A stretch of DNA of 64,000 nt from IMG/VR virus record IMGVR_UViG_3300044446_000019, positions 1 through 64,000 of that record; one strand, 5' to 3'. Source of the stretch: a virus. Below are positions 35,201 to 44,432 of the stretch, in pieces. Under the pieces are notes generated by a model. It was not told where the DNA came from, ran no database searches, and saw nothing but the letters and a program-made list of their open reading frames with translations. Positions within the stretch are counted from its first letter, which is position 1, and every line of letters starts with the position of its first letter. Made by a program: the position numbers and the translations under genes.

Positions 35201-38200
35201 AAACGGGTCGCCCTGTTGGGCCTGCATATCAGCCAGAACTTCGCGGGCACGCTGTTGTAAACGTGCTCGTTCGGCGGTATCAATGCCGGGGATTTTCCTT
35301 GGTTCCGGTGCGGTAGCAGGGGCCTCCGGAGTCCTTTCGAGCAGGTCGATCAAGTCCTGCTTCTTGGCCCGCTGCGGTGGGTTCAGGCCACGGTCAGTGG
35401 CCATCTCCCGCAACTGGCGCACCGTGTTGCCCTTGAGCGGGGAACCGAGGTCTACCTCAGGAGCTGGTCCCTCTGGCGCTACACCGAGACGGCCACGGAT
35501 GTCGTTGATGACGTCCCCGGCGGCCTCCCCCGCAAGGACCCGGTTGGACAGTTCCGGAAGGTTGTCGTCGCGTTCCTTCTTCGTCAGCTCAGTCCGAGCA
35601 GCCTTCTTGGCTGGCGCACTGAGGGCACGGTGGACAACGTTCTGGCCGGCGATCGACTGGAGGGTGATCTCGTTACCGTCTTCATCGGTACCGCTGATCT
35701 TGTACCCGGTCTGCCGACCAACCTGTGCCCGGTCGATCTTGGAAACCGTGAGCGTCTTGGCCCCGGTCTTGCGGGCACTACTGCTCCAGTTGCCCTTAGT
35801 GTCCTGCTGAACGCGAAGCTTCTCGCCCACCTTGAGCCGAGAGGCAGACACCGTCGGCTTGTTCGGGTCAGACAGCTGATCCTGGTGCGCCTTGAAAGCT
35901 GCCTCGATCTCCGCTTCCCGGGCAGCAGCCTTCGCTGCCTTGGCCAGGACCGGTGGAGTGTCCGGGGCTACTTCGATCGCCTTCAGTGCCTTGACCTCAG
36001 GCGTGGCCTTCTTGCCCAGATTGGCGATGGTCTTCTCAGCCTTGGCCAGCGCGGCATCGTCGGCTGCGGTAGCCGGACCCAGCTTACTCGGGGTCAGCCT
36101 CTTGATCGGGGCGCCGCTGCCCATGCGGTCAAGGGTCTTCTGTGCCTTGGCAATCGTCTCTTCGTCAGTGAGAACCTTAGGCGCGGCAACCTTCTTGGCA
36201 GGTGCGGCCAGCTTCGCAGGCGCAGCCTGCTTCATGTCAGCGGCTACGTCTTCCTTCGCCGCACCACCCTTGCGCTGTAGCTCCGGTGTGGCCTTCCACT
36301 TGGCCGCCAGTTCCTTGGACAGGGCTGCCTTCAGCTTGAGCTTCTTGTCCTCGCCACGGGTCTCCACGCCCCACTTCTCAGCGAGAGCGCGGAGGTCCCC
36401 GACCGTGAGTCCATTAAGGCCGGTGAGAATGTTCTTCTCTGTGCGACCTTCCAGCTTCTTCTGGGCAGCTTCAACGTCCGGTGCAGCCTTGGGGGCACGC
36501 TTCTTCAGCGGTACACGCTTGGCTGGCTTAGACTCGTCGGCTTCGATAACGTCAGCAATCTTGCGCAGGTAGTTGGCTTCGGGGGTGTCATCCTCCTTGG
36601 CCTGATCCCGTAGCCGCTGCACCGCCTTCGGTCGAGTGACCCTGCCATTACGCAACAGGTCAGCGGTTTCGTCTAGCAGGATATTGCCGGCGGTGTCGCC
36701 GGAGCGCATGCTAGCCGGTTCCGCGCCCACCGCATCCGACCACCGGGACCGCTGCTCCGCGTTCAGGCGGTCGTCTTCAATGTCCTTCTCTTGCTGAGTA
36801 CCCAGACCCTTGGCACGAGACTCGGGCGTACCGTCGGTCCGTTTCGGAGCCACCTTCGCCAATGGGCCAGGGCGGGCGGCCTCAGTGGCAGTCTTCTTCG
36901 CCCCCGGCACCCTGTCTGTTCCACCGCCGGGACGAGTCAGCGCCTTCTTCGCGGCAGCCGCTGCTTTCTGGTCCAGCTCGTTACGAACGTCAGCCTTGGC
37001 CTGACGCTGTTGCGGCGTACCCAAGGTGAAGTGGGAACGGATAAGGTCCGCGAGTTTCTCCTGCTTACTGATGTCGTCAGCCAGCAAGGAGTCGCCACGG
37101 CCCACCTCCGTCGCCTGGAGCTTCTTGTTGGTAGCAATGTCTGCTTCCAACTCCCGCAACATGTCGGCGGGGTGCTGCTTGCCAGAGGTAATGCCGGTGT
37201 AGGCGCTGTTCCATTCCTTACGACGTGGGCCAGCCGACGGTGCCTCCAGACTGGCAGCCGAGGCCGCGTCCCGGAAGCTGGTGGCAGGTTCCCCGGTGAC
37301 CACGGAGGTGGCACCATTGGGGGTCTCCGGCGCCGGTGGGGTCTGGGGAGTTTCTACCGGCGCCGGAGCTGGTACGTTCGGGGCCTCACGAGGTGCCGGC
37401 TGCGTGACCGCCGGAGCCGGTGTCGGTGAGAGGCCCGCCGCCGTTGACTCTGCCGGTTGTACGGCGGCGGGTCCTCTACCGAGTACGGCAGCCCGTCGTT
37501 GAGCCCGAACCTGCTCTGGGGTCATTCCTTCAGGTGGGTTTTCGAGAGCTTCTCCGGGAAGTGCACCGAGAGGTTGACTGCCAGTTTCGCGAGCGGAGGC
37601 AGCGTCCTCCAGTTTCTTGATGTTGCCCTCGCGGTCCTGGGGCATACCGGAACCCTGGTGACCGGACTCAGGTAGCGGGGTCTCACCAGGAGTCTTCGGG
37701 GTCGCTACCACCGACATGATGTAGCCGCCACGACCGTCAGGCTTGACCTTGGTGATGGTCATTTCCTGGTCGCGGTCCATGAAGATGGCCCGGTCTGTGC
37801 CACTCCTGGCCGGGATGGCGACCCGCGTTCCCTTGGGTGCGGCAATCCTCATCTGGATCATGCCCTGACCACCAGCGGCCGGGGTGCCCAGGTTGGTGGC
37901 CAGGTAGCCACGGTCGGCGATGACGTCGCCGGTCAGTTCTTCCAGCTCGGGTAGCCGGTCAGCGGTGAGACCGAAGGCGTCCGGCGTGGCAACGTGGTTG
38001 ATGATCAGGTCTTCGGGCGTCTCCTCCATGGAGGCGTCCATCATGTCGACGAACTTCTTCGTGGACGGCTCGTCAATCTTGCCGTCACGAAGATCCTGGT
38101 TGGCGTTATCGAAATCGGCCTGCAACCGGGCGAAGCCCTTGCCTCCACCGAAACGACCAGGCTTCTTATGACCCAGGTTGTTGGTGTACTGGGTCGCCTG

Positions 38201-38362
38201 AGAGTCGCTCTGGAAGAAGCGAGGGTGATAGGCGCCAAGCACCTTCTCCACCGCTGCGAGGACAGAAGGGGACATTTTCCACTTGCTACGGAAACGCCCG
38301 TGACTGTCGCGAGGATGGAGCAATTCCTCGCGAGTGCCCCAGCTGTCACCAATTCCGGCCAT
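32261..38362 (-). CDS. Giant virion protein with ADP-ribosyltransferase domain
   Basis: 2033 residues. N-terminal ART-like domain at about 45-220: RGYLATNLG stands for the STS strand, and GTDRAIFMDRDQEMTITKV carries the (E/Q)xE-type site as D-Q-E. The remainder is Lys/Ala-rich and low complexity with at least three SAP/HeH-like helices (LRALAEKWGV near 650, VRQLREMATDRGLNPP near 975, MSPGELKDIEDELNLERP near 1730) that could bind DNA. Location between protease and capsid genes suggests it is packaged and ejected to modify host proteins. Confidence 0.75.
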   Translation of the reverse strand: MAGIGDSWGTREELLHPRDSHGRFRSKWKMSPSVLAAVEKVLGAYHPRFFQSDSQATQYTNNLGHKKPGRFGGGKGFARLQADFDNANQDLRDGKIDEPSTKKFVDMMDASMEETPEDLIINHVATPDAFGLTADRLPELEELTGDVIADRGYLATNLGTPAAGGQGMIQMRIAAPKGTRVAIPARSGTDRAIFMDRDQEMTITKVKPDGRGGYIMSVVATPKTPGETPLPESGHQGSGMPQDREGNIKKLEDAASARETGSQPLGALPGEALENPPEGMTPEQVRAQRRAAVLGRGPAAVQPAESTAAGLSPTPAPAVTQPAPREAPNVPAPAPVETPQTPPAPETPNGATSVVTGEPATSFRDAASAASLEAPSAGPRRKEWNSAYTGITSGKQHPADMLRELEADIATNKKLQATEVGRGDSLLADDISKQEKLADLIRSHFTLGTPQQRQAKADVRNELDQKAAAAAKKALTRPGGGTDRVPGAKKTATEAARPGPLAKVAPKRTDGTPESRAKGLGTQQEKDIEDDRLNAEQRSRWSDAVGAEPASMRSGDTAGNILLDETADLLRNGRVTRPKAVQRLRDQAKEDDTPEANYLRKIADVIEADESKPAKRVPLKKRAPKAAPDVEAAQKKLEGRTEKNILTGLNGLTVGDLRALAEKWGVETRGEDKKLKLKAALSKELAAKWKATPELQRKGGAAKEDVAADMKQAAPAKLAAPAKKVAAPKVLTDEETIAKAQKTLDRMGSGAPIKRLTPSKLGPATAADDAALAKAEKTIANLGKKATPEVKALKAIEVAPDTPPVLAKAAKAAAREAEIEAAFKAHQDQLSDPNKPTVSASRLKVGEKLRVQQDTKGNWSSSARKTGAKTLTVSKIDRAQVGRQTGYKISGTDEDGNEITLQSIAGQNVVHRALSAPAKKAARTELTKKERDDNLPELSNRVLAGEAAGDVINDIRGRLGVAPEGPAPEVDLGSPLKGNTVRQLREMATDRGLNPPQRAKKQDLIDLLERTPEAPATAPEPRKIPGIDTAERARLQQRAREVLADMQAQQGDPFDELAKQMPGQTGHDLVKMAKEIRDEVETTSGPSKVSVEDRVAVRMLARIKPEYRDGVLAEMSEKDRKHLLDISERVALEDKRVKKGGHDLDKIMADAGIKRPAGGPAALDYATVENLLGKGKVDDAKAELKRLLSRSDDSLKSYRAGLEAPGQTQANKEFLGKRITEELERAQWIQSAAAALHTGDSPELVTKKEVIRVVDPELGKISVAQIKADAKAAGIKLPEAATTKDEVLTELAREMIRRQQAGDPIDLTPPAPLPKKKAAPKPPAAKIDARTLVPDQAYAEAPGSVGNDKNMLDRIQRLLDGDTEALRDSGLPKNATPAAIGRWLDNWSGGAGSPGYAAATNTILVDGAKRRLKNSVTPEDIAIARAELADAEANTQMYRAQSARWKALAEALKKTKRSRATPAAKADVAADLPPAKKVSKTVQSNLSPLADDDLKKITESPQFGDDQKATVAAELARRTAAKKAPGPISSRGFTGDAAAVARIVESSRTPVKETLARAAKSAPPARKVTKKAAAAAAAQEQMNRNMAVLTRGGMRNESTGPTTEAKATPREIAAMTGDDFTKAVAGGRVTKTRAIQELELHNRERTDRLAHRKIPAGSSGGTESAQSNQIRADISRDEGIIAELRGTPAKKAASSTETKAEVKREVAAAKKVTKTAAPSTGGTQTREELMDMSPGELKDIEDELNLERPTLLKSARVDAILAARSKAAPVKKAAAKKTAATGSSPAAPGPPVESLKYKATGGDGRIIKRERPNADEPIYLPNGGNDQGLMHLDSELGALWADLYMDDREPNSFINEIARMGDQMGRDKLELSKFIDRLREMKKTAADQGVADRIQRAIDAIDAPPLGRKVDLPADAPKALRDAFEKLAAIPTARIKVPKGSFMRRVGTGSFEPGKPSLIEKKEDIIRRLLAGDEQELLRLGAAERELNQRDFHEGTDAATTMWDIMQKATSDPEVQAWLKRMMLEARKKREAK

Positions 38363-38367
38363 GTTGC

Positions 38368-38718
38368 CTATCCAGTCGTCGGAGGTAGGGTCGCTGGTGC
38401 AGGTGCTGCTGCCGGCTGGGGGGGTCCAGCTGGCGCCTCTGCTGAGGGAGCCGGGGCTTGGTCCCCCGCAGTGCTGGCCCCGGCTTCCTCACCACCCGTC
38501 TTCTTGACGATCGAAAACCGGGAGTTCAGTTGCATAGCCAGAAGCTCTTGCTCCTCGCGCGCTGCGTCGTCCCCACCCTCAGCCACTGGAGCAGCGACCG
38601 GGTCTACTGGCGCCGCTGGAGTCACAGCAGCGTCGGGTGCGGCCGCAGGCGTAGCCCCTGCCCCCGGAACTACTGCTGGTACGGGTGCCACGGCTGGCTG
38701 CGGTACCGGGTTAGTCAT
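38368..38718 (-). CDS. Pro/Ala-rich protein
   Basis: 116 residues, almost entirely Pro, Ala, Val and Gly, with one charged helix (AAREEQELLAMQLNSRFSIV). Overlaps the protease gene's end by 8 bases. It could be an internal scaffold or a flexible linker; unrecognised. Confidence 0.6.
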   Translation of the reverse strand: MTNPVPQPAVAPVPAVVPGAGATPAAAPDAAVTPAAPVDPVAAPVAEGGDDAAREEQELLAMQLNSRFSIVKKTGGEEAGASTAGDQAPAPSAEAPAGPPQPAAAPAPATLPPTTG

Positions 38719-41017
38719 CGACGTCCTCCAGCATCTGCTTCAGGCGCTCGGCCCGGTCTTCCTGGGCCTGCATCTCCCTCAGCTTCGCGATGACCCCGTA
38801 CGCCAGTGCGTCCATGTCCACAATGGGAGTGTCCGGTTGGATGCCGAAGTTCGGAAGCTCGTAGCCGGTCGGCGCGATGTCGTCTTCCGGGTACACGACC
38901 CCGGCTGCGACGAGACTGAACTGCTCGTCTCCGTCCATGGCGTACACCGGGAAAGCAGGGACATTAACCGCGAGGGCAGCAGTAAGTTCCAGGTGCCCAT
39001 CCACGCCTCGCCAGTCTCCGGAGATCGGCGAACGACGCAGCTTCGCAACCTTGCGTGGAGTGGCGTCAGGAACGACGGCGCCAGCAACCCAGATGCCGTA
39101 ATCATCTTCACCAGCTCGGACGACAGCCACCTCATCACCGGTGTCGTCATAGTGAATCGCCGCAGCGGCGTACCCCAGACGTACGTCAGCGTGGCGCGTG
39201 TCCTGGACAATCTTTCCCACCTTCACAGTTTCGCCTTCGGCTGTTACTACGGAGCCTAGGTGGAAGGGGGCGTACTCCTTGAACGACTTTGGGGCTAGGA
39301 CACACGAACGATTGGAGACGTCACGGTGGCATTCATTCCACGCAGCAAGGTGGCCATACACCTGGCCAGCTGCGGTAATTGTGAGTGGTGTCTTCTCGGT
39401 GAGAACCGGGTCGGAGAACCAAGCCCGTGGTGGAGCGAGCGGGAAAAGACTTTCGTCCGCCGAGTAAGTCTGATCTGCCGAGTGACTGGCATCAGCATTG
39501 ACGCCCACGCCGAACTTCTTCAAGGCTGCCTGAATCTTTCCCTTGATGACTGACAACTGCTCGGGGGTGTACTCCTCGGCGTTCTTTGGAACATTGATGT
39601 ATGCCCATGCAGCCTTGGCGTGCTCCATGGTGTCGATCGGGTAGCGCTTCTTGTTGTCCCGGTAGCCAGGGTCGGCGTACTTCACATCCCCATACGGCTC
39701 CTGCTTATCTGCCATGGCAAACTGCTGCCCTTCATTTTCTGGACGATCCCACGGTGCACGGAGACTGCTGTCATTGAACTCGTCCGCCATCACCCGGTAG
39801 ATGTCGGTGATGACGTTACGGATGGCGTTCTTGTCCTGTTCGGACACAGACGGAAGACCGCCATGGGCGCCGGAGATCAGCGCGGCGGCGGCATAGATGG
39901 CGTGGAATACCATCGTCAGCTCGCCGTTGAGCACGTCACCTATCGGCATCCGGTACGAGGTGGTCTGCGTTTCCGGGAGTCGAGGGTCCCGCCAGAGGAA
40001 CGCTCGGTGGAGCTTAGCGACGTCAACACCCTCTGGCGTGGTATTGGCCCAGGCTGCGATCCGCTTGACCGCGTCGTCGTTGTCAAAGGGGATATCACGA
40101 GGTGCCAGGGCGAGTCCCTCCCAGCCGGACGGGTTGATCGCGTAGGCGTCACCTTTCGCACCCAGATCCGCACTGTGCCCGCACCCGCAATCGCCACCAC
40201 CGTTGATGGACTCGGGGTCCCCGATGGTGATGGACATGTCGGGGTCATCGTCATCCCAATCGTCGTGTCCCATGGACCGCAGACGCATGTCGTCGAACGC
40301 GGCAGTGGACACCAGGGTCGCATCCCCGATGACGTACTGGGAGGTGTACTCCCCGCCGTTGGCCGGGTTGACGGAGGTAATGACCTTGCCACCGGGTCCG
40401 ACGCTGGCCCCAGCTACTCCCTGCTCCACCATGTACTGGGCAACCTTGGACTCGGGCACCATATCCGAATCGAGCCAGTCACCCCAGCCCCACAGATACT
40501 CGTCTCCCTTGTGGTCAGGTCCACTCGTCAAACCCATGATTCGGCCGACGGTGACCGCCCCCTCGTGGCCAGGACCGTCCGCCTTCCTCCACTTCAACGG
40601 GAGTGGCAATGTCCGGTGCGAGAACGCTCCCGGCTCGAACACCCTCATCCGACGGGGTTCCGCAGTCGGGACACCAATAGGTGCAAGTGGCCCCATCCAT
40701 AGACGTGGACCAAGAGAGGGTTGCCTGTCCAGTAAGCCCGCAGCCGCAGTCAAACTGAACTCGTCGTCGGGCTCGGCGTACACGGAATGCTTGTGCGGTT
40801 CGGCGGACCCATGTCCGGGGGGACCACCAGTGGCCTTGGTATGAAGGATGTTGCATAGCCCCTCCGGGTTCTTGGGGAAGTACTTGGTCAGTGCCCGGAC
40901 GCAACGCTTGAAGTCACCGGGTACGTTCCACCGGATCTTGATAGCTCCCTTGCCTGCCAACCAGTAGCGCTGAAGTGCGGCCGGCATCCCACGAGCCGGG
41001 TTGGGGTCCACCATCAC
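38711..41017 (-). CDS. Capsid maturation protease-like fusion protein
   Basis: 768 residues. After an N-terminal helical segment (RWNVPGDFKRCVRALTKYFP), a protease-like domain (LPLPLKWRKADG, AVTVGRIMGL, DEYLWGWGDWLDSDMV, GASVGPGG) matches actinophage prohead proteases. A central DUF6582-like segment (YPIDTMEHAKAAWAYIN) and a C-terminal beta domain (PLTITAAGQVYGHLAAWNEC) follow. The order of three modules in one chain is notable. Confidence 0.75.
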   Translation of the reverse strand: MMVDPNPARGMPAALQRYWLAGKGAIKIRWNVPGDFKRCVRALTKYFPKNPEGLCNILHTKATGGPPGHGSAEPHKHSVYAEPDDEFSLTAAAGLLDRQPSLGPRLWMGPLAPIGVPTAEPRRMRVFEPGAFSHRTLPLPLKWRKADGPGHEGAVTVGRIMGLTSGPDHKGDEYLWGWGDWLDSDMVPESKVAQYMVEQGVAGASVGPGGKVITSVNPANGGEYTSQYVIGDATLVSTAAFDDMRLRSMGHDDWDDDDPDMSITIGDPESINGGGDCGCGHSADLGAKGDAYAINPSGWEGLALAPRDIPFDNDDAVKRIAAWANTTPEGVDVAKLHRAFLWRDPRLPETQTTSYRMPIGDVLNGELTMVFHAIYAAAALISGAHGGLPSVSEQDKNAIRNVITDIYRVMADEFNDSSLRAPWDRPENEGQQFAMADKQEPYGDVKYADPGYRDNKKRYPIDTMEHAKAAWAYINVPKNAEEYTPEQLSVIKGKIQAALKKFGVGVNADASHSADQTYSADESLFPLAPPRAWFSDPVLTEKTPLTITAAGQVYGHLAAWNECHRDVSNRSCVLAPKSFKEYAPFHLGSVVTAEGETVKVGKIVQDTRHADVRLGYAAAAIHYDDTGDEVAVVRAGEDDYGIWVAGAVVPDATPRKVAKLRRSPISGDWRGVDGHLELTAALAVNVPAFPVYAMDGDEQFSLVAAGVVYPEDDIAPTGYELPNFGIQPDTPIVDMDALAYGVIAKLREMQAQEDRAERLKQMLEDVDD

Positions 41018-41736
41018 CGGCCTCCTTCGTTAACGATTACTAAGTCGCATCTACAGCCAACCACTTCATCAGCTGGTCCTTGCGGATCTCCGGGAAACAA
41101 CATCGGATAGCCGCCAACGTTGAACGGTTGATACAGCGGGAGGGTGACTCCGTCTATCGCAGAATGAGTCGGTCGTACCCGGGAGTCATGTTCGGTACGC
41201 CAGCGCTTCTGCAAGAGACGCCCGGTAACACGTGACTGCTCCAGACCTGCTGCCGTCGTTCCAGCTCCGTAGGCACGGGTGACTTCAGTAATAGCGATGA
41301 CTCGGGCTCGGTTGGCCCACCGTTCTGACCCCGTTGTTTCAAGGACTGCATCGACCATCCGCGCAATGTCGTCGGTACTGCCACCGGCGTTGACCCCATC
41401 GACGATCTCCCCAAAGACAAGGTTGTAAACCTCGTCCGGGATGCGGACGAGGAAGTTCTGGGTCTGCGCCAGTTGAGCAACGACGAAAGCGTGACGGGAC
41501 ACTGGTGGCACATCGGTGGCCTCCACCCAGGCGTGCATGGAAATCTGACCCAACACGGTCAGGATGGTGTCGGTGCTCCACTGGTCCTGGGCTTGGAAGA
41601 CGCCGCTGGGGTCGGGCATCCCTTTCCAGCCACGGAACGGGGCCATCACCTTGGTCCGGGCAGCGTTAATGAACCGATCCAGCGCTGACTTGACTACACC
41701 GAAGACCTTGTTCTCATCTGCGTCACGATTCGCCAT
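41014..41736 (-). CDS. MuF-like minor capsid protein
   Basis: 240 residues from the ATG at 41736, within the portal's 3' end. Its C-terminal half carries the MuF signature: TEHDSRVRPTHSAIDGVTLP, a G-G-Y-P-M-L-F-P-G-D-P stretch, and CRCDLVIV. MuF proteins attach to portal and help head morphogenesis. An upstream in-frame ATG at 41928 would overlap the portal by 200 bases and is less likely. Confidence 0.85.
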   Translation of the reverse strand: MANRDADENKVFGVVKSALDRFINAARTKVMAPFRGWKGMPDPSGVFQAQDQWSTDTILTVLGQISMHAWVEATDVPPVSRHAFVVAQLAQTQNFLVRIPDEVYNLVFGEIVDGVNAGGSTDDIARMVDAVLETTGSERWANRARVIAITEVTRAYGAGTTAAGLEQSRVTGRLLQKRWRTEHDSRVRPTHSAIDGVTLPLYQPFNVGGYPMLFPGDPQGPADEVVGCRCDLVIVNEGGR

Positions 41737-43651
41737 GGAGGAAGCCCTGTCGCGACAGCATTTCCCAGAGGAGACCGGCTTCGTGTGGACGCTCAGCTTC
41801 CAGCAGCGTGGAGCAGTAGCGGTGCAGAGTGACGGCCAGCTCGGGGTCCTGGAGTTGTGGCATCTCCAGGAACTCGGCGAGCGCGGGCATCTGGTCCCAC
41901 GCCCCGGTGAGTAGCTTGGAAGCACCACCAGCCTGCACTTTGACCTTGGTGTGCAGCGAATAGGCGGGAGTGTCCTGCATTGTCCGATGATGATTACCGA
42001 CTAGTCGCTTTCCGGCGACTTCGAGCGCACGCAAAACCGCCATATTCGCGACAGCAAACACGGCTTGCGTTCCGGGGACCACGGAGGCGGAAGCAGTTAT
42101 CCCAGGTGGCTGACTGGAGTTTGGTGCAGTTGGTCCACCTGGTGTGGACAGGGCCGACGAGTCTTGCGGCATCGGCGATGGTCCGGTGGGCTGGATTCCG
42201 GTAGGTGGAGCAGGGGGCGGTGGAGGACCCGCCCCCTGCTGACCGGGTACCTGTGGCGTCACGACGGTATTCGGGGGAAGAATTTCGTCGGTGTACCCGG
42301 CGATCTTGCGTACCGCTGGGATCTGGAACAGCGTCGGGTCGCGTTCCATCAGGGTGCGGGTGAAGTACATCAGGTCTTCCTCGCGACTGGGCTTGTCGCT
42401 CAGCTTGAAGTCACCAGCAAGGATGACCGCTTCGTCCGAGATGATGTGTTTTTCGTTCAGATTCAGGGCGTCCTTCAGTCGCTCCGGGCGTACGGTCAGC
42501 GGAGCGGTGTCGAACCAGAAGACGAACCGGTCCGGGTCTTCCTTGATCGCCTTCAGAGCCGGGGTCAGGTACGCCGTGGTCAGGGCGTCACAAATCCGAG
42601 TCATCAGGGGTTCAATGTGGATCTTTATATTCGCTTCTTCGACGTGCCAGGCGCTCCAGTGGTTTGCATCGCCAGTGCCTGTGAGGATCTCCGGAGCGAT
42701 ATCCATAGCCAGGGCGAAACGACGGATGGCCTCTGCGCGGAGGTCCAGCGCCTGTTTGCTGAGATCCGAACCGAAGGTGACCATCTCGATCTTGCCGAGG
42801 GCATCCATCGGTACCTCGACGAACATGGGCACGACACCTGCTGCGGTCCCCTCACCCTTCAGCGACCGGGACCCAGCTTTCATCATCGCCTGGGTGAGAC
42901 CCTCAGCCCCAGGGACAGTGACGTCGTTACTGTCGTCCGGGAAGGACGCCTCTTTCGGGATGGGAACCATGCCCGCTGAGATCAGCCGAGAATCGATCTG
43001 GGCGAAGACGTACCGGGTTAGTCGCTCGATCTCCCAGAGCATCGGCATAGCCGCACGGGTAGGCGAGTCCGCCCACAGAGAACGACGCGGATGGGGCGTC
43101 CAGACCCGGATGACAATGTCCTTGTCCAGGTCCAGTGATTCTTTAGTGCCGTCCGGATACAGCTGCTGAACGTTGCCGTTCCAACGCTTGAGCTCGGAAC
43201 AACTGACGATGTACCACTCGTCAGCTTCGTTGTCACGGACCGCGCCCCGGCCCACGATGTAGCAATCACCCGCAACAGTGAGATTGATACCCAACATCCG
43301 CAGGGCTTCCGACTGTGCCGCTGGGGAACCGAACATGTTCTCTGCAACGGCGGCGACCTTCGGCTTCTTCGTCTCCTGCTGGACGCGACCGTTCTTGTCA
43401 ACCTCAGCCACATAGATGCGGACCCTGGAGCACGCGGACCCGATCCAGTTCGCCGCGAACCTCAGCTCACCGATGATGTCGTACAGGCGCCAGACTTCCT
43501 GCTGCCACGAGTCATCACCGAAGCGATAGGTCCGCCATCCCTGCCCGTCAATGTTCCTAATCCGGGCGGCGGAGGCAATCAGTGAAGTGAGTTCCGAAGG
43601 GTGTTCCGGTTCCGGTGCGGCAACTGGGGCCTTGGGCCGGCGGATTCCCAT
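41723..43651 (-). CDS. Portal protein
   Basis: 642 residues. ELRFAANWIGSACSRVRIYV, YIVGRGAVRDNEADEWYIVS, WTPHPRRSLWADSPTRAAMP and DLRAEAIRRFALAMDIAPEILTG are hallmarks of the SPP1/HK97-like portal family in actinophages. A Pro/Gly-rich linker separates a short C-terminal helical domain. It overlaps the MuF gene by 14 bases. Confidence 0.9.
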   Translation of the reverse strand: MGIRRPKAPVAAPEPEHPSELTSLIASAARIRNIDGQGWRTYRFGDDSWQQEVWRLYDIIGELRFAANWIGSACSRVRIYVAEVDKNGRVQQETKKPKVAAVAENMFGSPAAQSEALRMLGINLTVAGDCYIVGRGAVRDNEADEWYIVSCSELKRWNGNVQQLYPDGTKESLDLDKDIVIRVWTPHPRRSLWADSPTRAAMPMLWEIERLTRYVFAQIDSRLISAGMVPIPKEASFPDDSNDVTVPGAEGLTQAMMKAGSRSLKGEGTAAGVVPMFVEVPMDALGKIEMVTFGSDLSKQALDLRAEAIRRFALAMDIAPEILTGTGDANHWSAWHVEEANIKIHIEPLMTRICDALTTAYLTPALKAIKEDPDRFVFWFDTAPLTVRPERLKDALNLNEKHIISDEAVILAGDFKLSDKPSREEDLMYFTRTLMERDPTLFQIPAVRKIAGYTDEILPPNTVVTPQVPGQQGAGPPPPPAPPTGIQPTGPSPMPQDSSALSTPGGPTAPNSSQPPGITASASVVPGTQAVFAVANMAVLRALEVAGKRLVGNHHRTMQDTPAYSLHTKVKVQAGGASKLLTGAWDQMPALAEFLEMPQLQDPELAVTLHRYCSTLLEAERPHEAGLLWEMLSRQGFLHGES

Positions 43652-43653
43652 TG

Positions 43654-43989
43654 CTACTCCCTGTCAGCCATACGAAGGAAAATGGCTGCCGCCATGGACC
43701 CGGCAGGGATAGAGAAAGCCGCGAGGACCCACTGGTTGGGCCAGAAAACGGCCACCGGCAGTAGGACCGAAAACCACATGGACATACACCAGGGTGCGCA
43801 GTGGACCAGCTTAGTGATCAAGGTATCGGTGCCGAAACGGTTGATGATGGCCCTGCGAAACCCGACGGTGAGGTCATCCTCGGCAATGAGCCGAGCGAGC
43901 CGGGCTGCGGCGAAGGCGGCCACGATCAGGGTAAGGACCAGCACGTCTACTACTCTAACGGGATCAAGACCACAAGAGGTAGATAGCAC
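43654..43989 (-). CDS. DUF1360-like membrane protein
   Basis: Up to 111 residues with two or three transmembrane segments. RLARLIAEDDLTVGFRRAI and CAPWCMSMWFSV match the DUF1360 pattern common in actinophages between terminase and portal. A GTG at 43944 is an alternative start giving 96 residues. Role unknown. Confidence 0.7.
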   Translation of the reverse strand: MLSTSCGLDPVRVVDVLVLTLIVAAFAAARLARLIAEDDLTVGFRRAIINRFGTDTLITKLVHCAPWCMSMWFSVLLPVAVFWPNQWVLAAFSIPAGSMAAAIFLRMADRE

Positions 43990-44003
43990 ACGGCTCTAAC
44001 ATT

Positions 44004-44031
44004 TTGGACATTGCCTGGGGAGGGGTAGGGT
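44004..44031 (+). promoter_or_regulatory. Plus-strand promoter reading into array 4
   Basis: TTGGAC (44004-44009), a 16-bp spacer with ggggagggg, TAGGGT (44026-44031). It fires opposite to the flanking late genes, into the CCGAC array and then across the 3' end of the terminase gene. Confidence 0.55.
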
Positions 44032-44039
44032 GATGGAGA

Positions 44040-44430
44040 CAATTCGACGCGCTTCATGTTCTTACTGTTCTCCTCCGACTCGCCGGATCGCCCCAATATC
44101 ATCCGACTTCCCTCGACAGCTCTTTCCATCCCGACCCTCTCGACGAATCTCCACTGCGCCGGTCGGACCCGACGAATCTCCACTTCTCACTCCCGTGTCG
44201 ACTACCCGTCTCGTCTCCGACATGCCTAACCAAGTCGCCCCAACCCATCCGACACGTCTATATCTCTCCGGATTCCGGTCTGGTGCTGGCTCGTTCCGAG
44301 CTGACATATCGCGTCCTCTTACTTCCACCTCCGACATGTCAAACCTCCCCGAATCCGTTCCGACTGCCCCTATCCGCCCGGGTCAGGTCTCCCTCGACAA
44401 GCCGGGCCATTCCGACCCGAGTCTCATACG
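44040..44430 (+). repeat. C-rich CCGAC array 4
   Basis: About 390 bases between minus-strand genes. Nine CCGAC and several TCGAC words, C-rich and G-poor on the + strand only, like arrays 1-3 although it is not in a + strand operon. Preceded by a + strand promoter. A 162-codon frame from 44030 exists but has an S/P/R-biased composition and is not considered a gene. Confidence 0.7.
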
Positions 44431-44432
44431 AC

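Noticed and set aside
37994-39259. 421-codon + strand frame opposite the giant protein and protease
   Set aside because: Antisense to strongly supported genes and without coding-like features.
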